This document shows positions 22,633-34,436 of a stretch of DNA of 64,000 bases, piece by piece. Position 1 is the first letter of the stretch. The number at the start of each line of letters is the position of its first letter. The DNA comes from Cryptomeria japonica (Eukaryota > Streptophyta > Pinopsida > Cupressales > Cupressaceae). Position numbers and translations under genes: made by a program. The stretch is from NCBI RefSeq assembly GCF_030272615.1, contig NC_081412.1, forward strand, positions 38,692,911-38,756,910, written 5' to 3'. The notes beneath the pieces were generated by a model that made no database searches, was not told the DNA's origin, and saw only the letters and a program-made list of their open reading frames with translations.

Positions 22633-23008
22633 TGTAGAAGTTGATGATTCAACCTCACAAGCCAAGAGTCATCTACAAGAACAACACTTGTCACAAAGAG
22701 AAATCAAGCAATGATAATTTTATCAACGCATCCTAAGAATTTTGTATTGATTGCATAAAAACATTATGCTAAAAATGAGTCAACGAATCCTTATATGAAA
22801 AGGATGAATGAAACCCTAGATGAAATCCTTAAAGGTATATTAAATTTGCTAGGGACAAGTGTCACAATCATAATGAATGAGATAAATTAATTTATTAGTA
22901 GCTTAATTTAATAAAAGGAAAAAGAACCTAAGTTTATCTTAAGTGACTAAAGTAACTAAAGGACCTAATTGATTAAATAATTAGGTAATTGTCCCGATTA
23001 CTCTAACA
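22633..23008 (-). repeat. 5' LTR of element E (minus strand)
   Basis: On the minus strand it starts TGTTAGAGTAATCGGGAC and ends CATCAACTTCTACA. Its partner is 20096-20469. The TG...CA ends are intact in this copy. Confidence 0.8.
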
Positions 23009-26000
23009 CCATCTACCAACATACATGGGTAACTAGTCATTATATTTATCAGTTTGGTAAAAATCCTTTTCACCTACATGGTTTATCAATATGTTAAACT
23101 CTCTTGTAATCCTTACCTTAGTCCTCAAACTTTTAGATTACTCCAAATTTCACATTCCCCCCTTAATCAAAGATTCAACTTTCCTGATTCACCATCAAGC
23201 TTAGATATGAGCCTGATCTATTCCACAACTTGGAGTCACATTCTCTACAAGAACAAGAGGATATATGCTATATGATTAAATATTCTATCATGCTAATCCA
23301 TGTAGGCCAAAATCAACAAGGGTTATAAATCACTTGGGAAAATTAAACTTTCCTATGGCTAAATTTTACATCTTTAGATGAAAAATATTTGCGTGTCAAG
23401 TACAATTGATCATGTACCCCGTACAACAACTCAGGTACAATTAGAATAATTTCTATTTTACCTTTTAACAAAGGTTAATATCACTCAATAATTTTCACAA
23501 AATATTTTCTACTTCAGCTATGGTAGCTAATTCTTCTAGATTTTCTCAAACTTTTGCATATCCTCTCACATCGATCTCCTTTGTGGTGAACTTCTCTATT
23601 AATAGGTGCCAAAGTAAAAAAAGATTTGACCCTAAAGGAAAAATAGAATTTGAAGTAGCAAACAATACACTTAGCTACTCATTTTATTAATCATTCAATA
23701 GCCATTTAAATAGTTACAAATAATCTTAACTAGATCATATAAATTTGCTAACTATTTTGATAGCAACTATACCTGATTGATAGCTAACTAGTACTATTTG
23801 ACAACACATTGAAATTAACAAAACATCTTGGACGCCTAAAATATTTGATTACACATATACAACACTCCATTATAATTTAATTGTTTATGCCAAAGAATTT
23901 ATTCCAGCACCCCCTCATAATGCTACAATATTAGATTGGCTACAAAAAAACAAAATGAAATACATTATACCAAAAAAAATTCTTTGAAAAATATTTCTCA
24001 AACTAGTAAGAATTCTTTTAGATGCTACCCAATTGTACGTATAGTCACGTAGCTATCATCCATGTTCCAAACATAATTGGACACCATCTGCCCATGAAAT
24101 ATCTCATCATCCTCATAAAGGTAGAATCTTGAACTTCTAGATTTTTGGATCTCCCTTGAACTATCAAACACTAATCCTCACATGTATGTCTCATAACCTC
24201 AATGAGGTATAGCTTCTCTATTCCACAAACACCTCAGACTATTGAGCATCTATATATCCTCTACTATGTATCCTTTTCTATCTTCAAAGTGTTTTTCTCT
24301 TCAAAATAGATTAAGTTCTTCATCTTCACTCATGTCATCATCACTACCAAAATTTGGTAGTTCTTCAACAACAATTGTAGCCATGACATTAAACTTTTTC
24401 TTGCCCACTAGCTTCTTCTTCACATTTGAAGGCTTCTCTTTCTTCTTAGGATACTAATATCCTAGACCAATGAACAACATTTGTTTCTTTTTTATTCCTA
24501 TTGAAGAAATCTAGTAGCTCTTGACTAGGCTTTCCCAACACTTAGGGCTGCTCAAAAACTCACAATAGATGCCTATCTTTAAGAGTATCTTCCTAAAAAA
24601 GAAAACACATTATTTATCAAAAAAATATTTGACAAGGAAATAATTATAAACAACATTGAAATGGACCAACAATGGCACTAAGCTTCATCACTACAAGAGT
24701 AGCTCATAAATAATTTGCCTCACAACTCTCTAATGTTTGAATAAAGAAACACAATGAAAAGCCACATTCCAACCAGTCAATGTCTTCCACCACAAGTTAG
24801 TCTAATTCTATACAATAGCAATATTGGTGGCAACTTTCTCCTACTTGTGCTATTCAAATTCCCTGCACACTGATAAAAGAATATAGAGAAAACATAATAG
24901 AAAATGGACAAGACAAAGAAGCAAAATAGGCTCTAATATCAAATTAGAATATAATAATGCAGAGGAAAACAACAAAAATGATAGAACAAAAATTGCAAAC
25001 AACTGAATAACTCAATATATGTACTCATCAAATGTTACATGTATTTATGCACACCATGAGACAATTATTGGCACTCTAAATCTACTAAAGAGACAAACAA
25101 AAAAGTGATGAAGATCGCCAACAAATTGACAAAACAATATCAAACTCAAGGTGTTTGAAATCAAATCAAACACCTTAGTTGTTATTGGCACCTATTGCAG
25201 ACACATTTGTAATAGAAACATAATTATGATATGATTTATTTTAACAATTTATCTCTTTCAATATGATTTTTTTTGGCTTAAATAATCATGGATGGTTTGA
25301 ATGGTGGAAAACTCATGTAGAAAAGAGGGGTCTTTTGTTTTAATAAGATAAAGATGCAATTTATGGATCTTGTGATCTTTCACCAATTTAATTAGGTTAT
25401 GACATTTTTAAAGTAAATTTTTGGTCAAAGTTAAAGTTGAGGTGTTACTAGATCAAATTTGTGGCATTTAATTAGTAGAAGGCAAGATCTAATTAAAGAG
25501 AGAAAAATGTCTCATAATTTTTATATGTTTTGTTTTGGAGATGACAGTACAAATAGAGTATCCTTTTGATATGTTGATATTACAAAGTAACGTACAACAA
25601 ATTTTTTTTTTGTATTTTTGACATTATTGATAAATTAAATCCTATCATACTTGACTTATTTATAAAGGGTGTCAAGATTCACTATTAATTATCCTATATT
25701 TTTTTAAAAGAGTTGGTCAAGATTATAAGTCTTTCTAAGAAGTTTGACAAAAGATCTAATGGGTTGTTATGTAAATAAGCTAATAGGTAAATTCTTTTGT
25801 TAGTGACTAAGCTACTTATTGTAATATCTCAAATGAGCTCAAAAGTCTTCAAGGGACATGTACACCTCATGGAGAGAATATGTTTTCAAACAATACCCTA
25901 GTGTTGGTGAAAGCCTCCTATTTATGGAAGGAATCTTTCTAGGCTTTTAGCCAATATCGGCAAGTATTTTTGTTGGATAGTGTTTGTAAATGTTCAGTAA

Positions 26001-27598
26001 GAATTTATGCGAATTAAGGAGTCAAAAATAAAGTATGTGAACCATCTGTGAGAATGATTCGAAGGATTTTTAGGACTCACAGGACATGGCTGACTTGACT
26101 AGTTGATTTCTTACCTGAATAAGTCTTCAAGTTATCAAATTTTTGAATCTTGCTAGTGAAAGTAACCTGTTTCGAAGGATTTTGACCTAATGAAACTGGC
26201 CCATTATACCCAAGAATTCAGTGGAGCTGATATTAGAGAGTATGAATCTAAGAGAACATTGTTCGTTGCTACAATGTAAAGAAACCCAAACTTGAAGACA
26301 AAGTATTAATAGAGATAGATGAAGAAAAATAACAAATGAAGTTCTTCATAGGAATGAAATTCATTGTTGGCAATGAATCTGGAAGGTAAACTCCTCAACA
26401 TGTGGCATGCATGGCTCATCCTTAGGATTCTACTATGTTAATGATACCAAAAGGAATGAAACAATTTGGGGTGACTAACACCAGTCACCAAAAGAAACAT
26501 GTCTGTCACTTTAAGGAAAGTAGAAATACTAAGGTGCATGATCTGCCAAACTCAAGTGCAAAAATATAATTCCTAAGAGAAAAATATAACCGTTGGCATG
26601 CTTTGGAAAGATTGTTTCACGTAGGAAGGATGTGACTCATGAGAAAAAGATGAAGACCAAATGTTTCAAAGGAGATGGTTTGTTTTGAATTTTGAGGTAA
26701 GTTGTAGAGGTTAGCTTTATTTCTTTGAAGCTCCAATCTAGAGGTGGACACACCACATTTTCACTTACCAAAATCAACAGGGCAAGAATTAAGGGAGAAG
26801 TTCAAGAATTAAGGGAGAAGTTCACTATAGCTGGATGACATAACTTTAGACAACTTGCTAGAATTTGTGTATAGTGATATAGTACAACCCTGCTGATTTA
26901 TCTTTCCTTTTCAAGTAGTTCTTATCATTTTCTCATCAAAATTGTAGTTTAGAATTAAGATTACATGAGCTCCAAGGGAACCAACCCTTATCTAGAGATT
27001 CACTCTAACCTGCAACCAACCTATGGACCTTAGAGTGATTTCATGTTTCGCTGGATGGCTAAATAGAGCATTTAGTCATGGTGTAATCCGTGTGAGAATA
27101 AGTGTAGGTTTAGTAAGTAATACACTTTTCTTCTATTAGTTTGGTTGAAAATTTTCTAGGTTTTACAAAAAAATTAATTTTTGTTTTAGGGAAAAAAGGT
27201 ACAAACCTTCTTCTTTGTCAATTTTTAATTTATTAGAGGCTTTTTTGTTAGCATTTTCTTTTTGTTTAAGAAGGTTAATAATATTTATCTTTTTTTACAA
27301 AATGAGGAGTTCCATATGAATCAAAATATGATACCCAATAGCTCACGAAAATGATTTTGGTATAATATCTTTGGAGAAAGTATGAACAACAACTTGAAGG
27401 GTTTGGTGATCAATGTGATGGGTGTTGCCATTACATTCTTTGCCTTAAATCAAATCGTCATGACCTCAACTCAATGTGCAAGACATGGCCTACTTGTACT
27501 CATGTTGGGCTTTCCTATCAAAGAATGTATTATACCTCTATTGTATTATTTTCTTATGTAAATTGTGTGGAGCCTATTTGGCCTCAATGACATCATAT
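23009..27598. other. 4.6 kb with no clear gene
   Basis: I see no supported gene. At 24930-24941 GCTCTAATATCA is two bases from the minus-strand form of the initiator-Met-tRNA primer site, and at about 23905-23915 CAGCACCCCCTCATA could be a minus-strand polypurine tract, so an old minus-strand LTR element may span about 23620-25250; its LTRs do not match well enough to call. A 45-codon minus-strand reading at about 24452-24318 is basic then acidic. A 20-bp perfect tandem pair (AAGAATTAAGGGAGAAGTTC) lies at about 26784-26823. Confidence 0.4.
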
Positions 27599-28396
27599 TG
27601 TTGGCATATGCACACTCCAATGAGACATTGTATGTGATTGAAGTTTTTGTCATTGATGGCAACCTTACAATCCTATGGCACTGGCAAGGCATTACACCGG
27701 CAAGGCAGTACACCGGCATCAGGAGATCACACTCTACACCGGCACCAGCAGAAAAAGGAAGCATACTGGCACAGAGGCCGACCGGATTTTTGTTATATTA
27801 CATTTTTGTAAAAACCTTGTAAGCCGACTTGATATCATTGTAAAATGACTCTTATATATAAAAGAGATCATTGTAGACATTTTGGAAGGAAGTGATGTAA
27901 GCGAAAAGGTAAGGAGAAAAAGATTAGGTAGACCTATTATGTGAAATATAGGTTAAGGGGTATATGTAAAGAACAAAGCAGAAACCAGTACTGAATCTAG
28001 CATTGAAGATGCTATTGTAAAGCAATACAAGTTATTGGATTTGTATAATCCACATTGTAAGTCAGTGAGACTTCCCATTTTGAGCAGTGAGCTCTAGGCA
28101 CTTGGCCTTCCTGCATGTGCAGGCCCCTATTGTAAGTAATATTCTCTAATTGGCCAGTAAGTGAATATTGTGGGTCACAAATCCCACCGAGGTTTTTCCC
28201 ACACCGGTTTTCCTTGTTAAATCATTGTGTTATGGTGTGATTTTCATGTGGTTTCTTTCATTTCTATTTATTGCATTATTTCTTGCATACTAGTACACTA
28301 TTATAATATGTTCTGCATGTTTTAAGATAAGAAATTCTAATTACCGGTTAGATACTGATTCAGCCCCCCCTCTCAGTATCTGTGGGAATCCTAACA
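27599..28396 (+). repeat. 5' LTR of element C
   Basis: It starts TGTTGGCATATGCACACTCC and ends CCTAACA. CATTGATGGCAAC lies at 27651-27663. A TATA-like TATATATAAAAG lies at about 27853-27864. The U5 side has GAGCTCTAGGCACTTGGCC, TGCATGTGCAGGCCCC, CACCGAGGTTTTTCCC and GGTTTTCC. It lacks a short tandem duplication (GGCATTACAC-type) present in the 3' LTR; otherwise the two differ by scattered substitutions. Confidence 0.9.
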
Positions 28397-28398
28397 AT

Positions 28399-28410
28399 TG
28401 GTATCAGAGC
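28399..28410 (+). other. Primer binding site of element C
   Basis: TGGTATCAGAGC, the exact complement of the initiator-Met-tRNA 3' end, starts 2 bp after the 5' LTR. Confidence 0.9.
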
Positions 28411-28440
28411 TTGGTCCTCTATTTTTAGAAGCCTAACAGC

Positions 28441-29619
28441 TTGAGGAAGATCTTGACACCGGTAAAGATGGAAATTTTGATGAAGCAACTAGAAGCAGCT
28501 CTCTCGGACTATGATGCAGAAAAATTGAAAAACATCAAACTTGAAGATGATCTAAAGGCAGCTCAGGATATCATTCAGGCACTTCAAGAGAATTTTACCA
28601 TTGCAAGAAACAAGAGAAGAGAATTATGTGAAAAGATGCAAAATGAGAATGATGAAAAGGAATCACTTAATGATGAGATAAGCAAGCTAAAACTGGAGAA
28701 CATAACAATGAAGAATGAGATGCAAGATATGACTATGAGATTCTGTAAAGAAATTGTAGGAAGAAGAATGAAGAAGAATTGACCAAAAGACTAAGTGATG
28801 CAGCAAATGAGAACACAAAACTTAGCTATGAAAATGACCTATTAAAGACAAATCTGATGCACACTCAGAATGACTCAAATGAACTGATGAGACAGAAAGA
28901 AGACCTAGAAAGAGATCTAGCTATTGCAAATCAACATAAAGAAAAATTCAAGAAAAGCTCAGAGGAACTTGGTCACTTGCTGAAGAATCAAAAACCTAAA
29001 GGTGACACTTCTAGAATTGGCTTTGAAGTTGGACAAAGCTCTGGTACTGCAAACACTCAGGATCACAGCAAACTGGTAAGACAACCTAATGCTTATAAAT
29101 TCAATGGAAAATGCTTTAACTGTAATAAGTATGGTCAGAGAAAATCAATGTAGATCTAGAAGTTATCAGAATATCAACACACCCACTGGTCAATGTTCAA
29201 AATGCAACAAAGTTGGTCACAACTCTGAAAATTGCAGAATGAATGTGAGATGTTATGTTTGTGGAAGATTTGGACATTTATCTAATCAATGCAGAACACA
29301 AATCGACATAGGTTATGGGAAAGCTATTCAGAAAAATAATGTGACTTGTTATGCATGTAACAAGATTGGGCACATTGCAAAATTCTGTAGAAGCAAAGGA
29401 TCACCGATAGACAACAAAAGTTCTAGCTTGAAAGGTAAAGAAAAAGTTGAAGAGGTTAAGCAAGAATTCTCAAAACAATGGATTAAAAAGTCTAACCTAA
29501 ATGTTGGGAATACTCCTCCACCGGTAGAACCAATCAATACTTCACAGGCAAGACAGAGTAGTGCTTCACCGGCAAGACAGAGTAGTACTCCACCGGCAGG
29601 AAGCTCTTCATCAAACTGA
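28441..29619 (+). pseudogene. ORF1 of element C: coiled coil plus four zinc knuckles
   Basis: This is a Gag-like RNA-binding protein, now broken by two small frameshifts (near 28770 and 29140). The upstream half (28441-about 29000) is a long Lys/Glu/Leu-rich heptad-type coiled coil, for example the segments EKLKNIKLEDDLKAAQ and EDLERDLAIANQ. The C-terminal part has zinc knuckles of the CX2CX4HX4C type: a damaged first one (CFNCNKYGQ, about 29113, His replaced by Gln and then frameshifted), CSKCNKVGHNSENC (29194-29235), CYVCGRFGHLSNQC (29251-29292) and CYACNKIGHIAKFC (29347-29388). A Pro/Ser-rich tail with repeated ARQSS follows. Copia Gag usually has one knuckle. The true start upstream of 28468 is uncertain; an ATG in frame is at 28468. 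Confidence 0.75.
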
Positions 29620-29924
29620 AGAAAAACTTCTTTGAGGGTTTGGCAATAAATGAGACATATGCTATTATTCCCTCAGTTAGAGATGAGAAGTTGGAAATTA
29701 TTTTATTACCGGTAGACAATGTTAAGTGAATACTTAACCGGCATGCATTTAATGTGGTAGATGGCAAAAGGACCTTATAAATTTGTGGTTTTGGCTCCAT
29801 TTCATTTCACCAAGATTTCAAACCTACGAAGAGCGCGAAGATTCTGAGCTAAGGCATTTCGAGCAAGAGGCAAGAACACTTCAAGCAATCATCCATCCTA
29901 AAGGCAGTAAAAGATATTTTATCA

Positions 29925-32900
29925 TGCAATCCACCTCTGCACTTGAATATATAGAAAACCCTACTATTGTTGAGGTTATAAAATGCCCTAGGCCTATTTT
30001 TCAACTAGTTCCCGAGGTAGCAAAGAAAGATGATTTTTTAGGTGCTTTTTCTCAAATTCCTAAAGGAGTTGTTTATGTTGAAGACCCCAGAATTTACATT
30101 CACTACAATATTGAAGAACTAGGAGATGAAGAGATTAAAACCATGTTTAAATTTGTCATATGTGATGAATCTGGTAATATAAAAGATGAACATAAGATCA
30201 TTGAAACCCTAGGATTTACAGAGATCCTTAGCATTCTTGAACTCCCCAAGGATGTGATTAGGATAGTCTTAAGCAGGGTACATGGTGAATTTTTCTGGTT
30301 AGATGCAATTCACAAAATCACCAAGGAAGTTGTGAAAGCAATCATAGGGTTACCGACCACCGGTAAAAGGCCAAACAAAACTAAGAAGGTCTCCAATGAC
30401 CTAGTTACTTAGCTAACTAGTGCTACATCTGATAAAAGGTCCTTAAGAGTCAATGATGTAAAAGATACTAATGTAAGATTTATCAGCATGATATTAGGAT
30501 ATAAGGCAACTCATGCAAACAGACTCAATTCAGTGTCAAGCTTGTGCATTAAGAGTGCTTATGACATGGTCACAGATAATGCAAAGATTGATGTATGTGA
30601 GTGGTTGAAGGACGAATTAATTGACAACTTAGGCAAGATTAAGAAGGACAAGAAAGGAACTTTTAGGTTTGGAAATCTGCTAGTATGTTTGATGCTATAT
30701 ATAACCAAACAAGTTCCCAGTATAGGCTACAAAGAACTTGGATATGATATACCAGTAGGTAAACAGCTAACAGAACTATTCAGCAATATGGGAGAAGATA
30801 AGGATCAGAATATCCAAGACCATTTTCAAGCACTTAAGGCCAAAATGAAGAAAAGAATCCGATTATCACAAAAGATTGTTGACAAATATAAGGATAACAT
30901 ATGCTTTGTAATTAAGAAGGATGAGATCTGGATGGAAGCAGTCATCCCTAGGACAGTTTGGGTAACAGAGATGGGCTACGAAATAGATGATCAAATAATT
31001 TAAACATATGCTAAAGCACTTCTAGAAGCCCCTAAAGAACCTAAGGAAGAAGTATTTGGTAGTGCAAAAACTATTGAAAGCCAAATACAATCTAAGAAGA
31101 GAGTAAAAAAGGTTGAGGCAGTTGTAAGAAGAGGTTCTAGGCAAGCAAAAGAAATCAAGGATAAAGTAATGGAACAAACCGGTATAACAGAGGATGAGTT
31201 AGCAGCTCCACAACCTGAAACTCACCTATCACCGGTAGGCACATCTTCAAAGAATGACATGCCTGCAACTTTCAAGAGAGTTGTAAGGAAAAGAGATCCC
31301 TCATCGGCAACCACACCCTCACCTAGGAGGACAAGACAAAAACAACAAGCAGTGAGATCTCCATTAAGAAAGGCTACACCAAAGAAGAAACTGACACCCA
31401 AGAAGAAGAAGAGGACAAATAAGGACATGGCCCCCCTTGACATATTGTTGAATGAAATTACAGAGGAAGGAAAACTGAAGAATATAGAGAAATTGTATGA
31501 CACTCTGACTGCAGATGAAAAAGAACAAGTAGAAAACAGTGTTATATTACATATGGACATGTATAAGAAATTTTTTATGGAAGTAGCGGATGAAGTACGA
31601 GATGAACTATTCAAAAGGCTAGAAGCAAGGAGACAAGCAGTAGTAGAACTTGACAAGAAAATAAAGATAGAAAAACTACTTGTTGTATACCCAATGAATT
31701 CACCCAAAGAAATTGATGACTTAATTGTTGAAGCCAACCAGTCAATATTTTCTACTACACACCAGCACATTGCTTTAATGGTTGGAAGAGTTAATAAGGT
31801 GACTGAGGAGACAGAAAATGCATGGGACATTTTCCTAGTGGAAAAAGAAAAACAAGAAGAATACATGAGCCACAAACCTATAAAGGTTTATCAGAAGGAT
31901 AAAGACAAAGGTAAAGGTAAAGTTGGTGGACCACCTAGTATCAAGGTTAAAGACAACTTAACCCCACCTCCTTTGATTACTCCACCGATAACAACAACAA
32001 CTATAGAAGATCAACTGGCAGTTGAAAGTATGGATGTAGAGGATGTCAATCCTAATCCTGAAGTCTTATATATAGTGGATGTTGATACTCAAAAGATCAA
32101 CATTGTGGTAGACAAAGATACAGCTGATAAGACTGACATGGCTAGTGAGCCTCCGGTAGATGAGCAAACTGAAAACACACAAGAGAAACCGGCAGATATC
32201 AAAGAACAACAAGTAGAAACTCAGACTTAGACTGAGACAATGTAACAAATAGAGAAACAAACAGAGCAAAAGGCTCCAAAACAGGAACAGCAATAGGTAC
32301 AGGAACAGGTTCATGAGGAAATAGTGCTACCGGCAATTGGAGAAGTAGAAAAACCATTTCTTAAGGAAATACAAACACAAACAGACCTACCAGAGGTCAA
32401 TACAAGCTTGGTTACTTCCACCAACGGTACTCAGAATGTAGGTTCCTCATCATCAGGCTACCAATCAACTAATGTAACTAAAGTACTCTTAGATTCAATT
32501 AAGAGGATAACAGATTGTAGCTCACAAGCTTATAAGACAATAGATGAAACAAACCCAATTTTGAAGGTAATTGCTCCTAGCTATAATATAGACAATAAAG
32601 ATTCTTTAGGACAACTTGATACCTTGTGTAAATATATCACTGAAAACATTGAGAAAATAAAGGAAGAGACATTGAAGGACAAAGTAGAAATTGAAAAACA
32701 AAGATTCTTTGATGAGTAGATAAAGAAGTGTACTAGGGATTTTGACACACTTCTACCAGAACTGTGTAACTTATTGAAAGAGCACAAAACTCTGTACAAA
32801 GACACCTATAAGACAAACTTTTTGACTGTAGACATAGATAAGAAAATAAGCAAGGTACAAGATGAAATCAATAAACTTGCTGATAATTTTGTTAACTCAT

Positions 32901-33229
32901 CTGATACATGATCAGTTTTTGAGCAAAAGATAACAAATTTTGAGGAAGAATTACTTAAATTAGAAAGAGAAAAGGAGAGAATAGTGAATAAGGCAAAGCA
33001 TCTGAGATTAAAACTAAGTCCAAGATTGGACTATCTAGCATCATTGCGGAAGGAAATATCTGAGACACTAATACGGGGACAGAAAACACCAGCAGAGCAT
33101 TTGCAGCACCTCACCGGTACAGTTAAAAGAACAAAGATAGTAATAAGAGACAGTAAAAAGTTTATGGAGAGTATAAACTTGATTTTGGCGGATCTATTTC
33201 AAATTGTAACTACCCAGTTACAAGGTTGA
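29925..33229 (+). pseudogene. ORF2 of element C, about 1,100 codons, unknown family
   Basis: I do not recognise this protein. The frame is constant from 29925 to the TGA at 33227-33229, interrupted only by in-frame stops, including those at 30410, 31001, 32228, 32717 and 32909. The start ATG at 29925 is the one that aligns with the start of ORF2 in element B. Regions conserved with B are IYIHYNIEELG (about 30093), EFFWLDAIHKIT (about 30288), IVDKYKDNICFVI (about 30874), PRTVWVTEMGYEID (about 30949) and a helical block starting LKNIEKLYD (about 31474). A strongly basic Lys/Pro/Arg linker lies at about 31275-31420, a Pro/Thr-rich acidic stretch at about 31950-32230, a Gln-rich stretch at 32230-32310, and a coiled-coil-like tail at 32600-33220. 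There are no RT or integrase motifs. Confidence 0.7.
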
Positions 33230-33260
33230 TACTACAAATTCTACTGACATCTTGACAACC

Positions 33261-33285
33261 TTTGTCATTGATGCCAAAGGGGGAG
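33261..33285 (+). other. Upstream polypurine-like box of element C
   Basis: TTTGTCATTGATGCCAAAGGGGGAG is followed 144 bp later by the true polypurine module with the same CCAAAGGGGGAG core. Element B has the same pair 135 bp apart. Confidence 0.6.
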
Positions 33286-33415
33286 TAGTGGTATGAGAAA
33301 ATTCAAATATCACAGGAATGATATGCTCAAGGGGAGCACACATTTTTGGTAACATTTTTTTGGACTTCACATTTTTGGATACACTTTTGAAATTTCTCAT
33401 GAGTGTTGCCATCAA

Positions 33416-33431
33416 TGCCAAAGGGGGAGAT
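33416..33431 (+). other. Polypurine tract of element C
   Basis: TGCCAAAGGGGGAGAT lies directly before the 3' LTR start TGTTGGCATATG. Confidence 0.85.
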
Positions 33432-34243
33432 TGTTGGCATATGCACACTCCAATGAGACATTGTATGTGATTGAAGGTTTTGTCATTGATGGCAACCTTA
33501 CAATCCTATGGCATCGGCAAGGCATTACACCGGAAAGGCATTACACTGGCAAGGCAGTACACTGGCATCAGCAGATCACACTCTACACTGGCACTAGCAG
33601 AAAAAGGAAGCATACCAGTACAGAGGCCGACAGGATTTTTGTTATATTACATTTTGTAAAAACCTTGTAAGCCGACGTGATATCATTGTAAAATGACTCT
33701 TATATATAAAAGAGATCATTGTAGACATTTTGGAAGGAAGTGATGTAAGCGAAAAGGTAAGGAGAAAAAGATTAGGCAAACCTATTATGCGAAATATAGG
33801 TTAAGGGGTATATGTAAAGAATAGAGCAGAAACCGGTACTGAATCTGGCATTGAAGATGCTATTGTAAAGTAGTACAAGTTATTGGATTTGTATAATCCA
33901 CATTGTAAGTCAGTGAGACTTCCCATTTGAGCAGTGAGCTCTAGGCACTTGGCCTTCCTGCATGTGCAGGCCCCTATTGTAAGTAATATTCTCTTATTGG
34001 CTAGTAAGTGAATATTGTGGGTCACAAATCCCACCGAGGTTTTTTCCACATCGAGTTTCCTCGTTAAATCATTGTGTTATGGTGTGATTTTCATGTGGTT
34101 TCTTTCATTTCTATTTATTGCATTATTTCTTCCATACCAGTACACTGTTATAATATGTTCTGCATGTTTTAAGATAAGAAATTCTAATTACCGGTTAGAT
34201 ACTGATTCACCCCCCCCTCTCAGTATCTGTGGGAATCATAACA
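33432..34243 (+). repeat. 3' LTR of element C
   Basis: It starts TGTTGGCATATGCACACTCC and ends ATAACA at 34243; CGTAT follows. It is 14 bp longer than the 5' LTR, mainly because a GGCATTACAC-type unit is duplicated near 33525-33545. Confidence 0.9.
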
Positions 34244-34436
34244 CGTATTGAATCTAAAAGTTTTAGAGGCCTTCTTGGATGTTGATTATAAATATCTTAA
34301 CAACATTAAATTCAAAAATGTTTTAAGCATCATTACAGACTATGGAAAGATTATGGGTGTTAGAGATTGGGGAGTTTTAAGTGGTATTTTTTGATGTGTT
34401 ATGTGTGATGTGTTATCCCTTCCCTCAAATAAAGAC

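Larger units (their letters stand above)
20096..23008 (-). mobile_element. Short non-autonomous LTR element E, minus strand
   Basis: Two direct repeats of about 375 bp flank 2.16 kb of AT-rich DNA. On the minus strand the order is LTR (23008-22633), primer site (22632-22621), internal region, polypurine tract (about 20482-20470) and LTR (20469-20096). No gag, pol or other recognised coding sequence is in the internal part; the 121-codon minus-strand frame at 22453-22088 is low-complexity. The element is 2913 bp, in the size range between TRIM and LARD elements. A related LTR lies at 48804-49112 on the plus strand. Confidence 0.8.
27599..34243 (+). mobile_element. Complete non-autonomous copia-like LTR element C with two ORFs
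   Basis: Two LTRs (27599-28396 and 33432-34243), a primer site, a polypurine tract and a near-perfect target duplication (CATAT at 27594-27598, CGTAT at 34244-34248; the difference is a CpG to CpA type change) define a 6645-bp element. Inside are a coiled-coil plus zinc-knuckle ORF1 and a 3.3-kb ORF2 of unknown family. There is no protease, RT, RNase H or integrase, so movement would need enzymes from another element. LTR start TGTTGG, primer site and R/U5 motifs resemble copia element D. Confidence 0.85.

Noticed and set aside
31222-31875. Minus-strand 217-codon Ser/Phe-rich frame
   Set aside because: It is the shadow of ORF2 of element C; Ser/Phe-rich composition is what the complement of Lys/Glu-rich codons gives.
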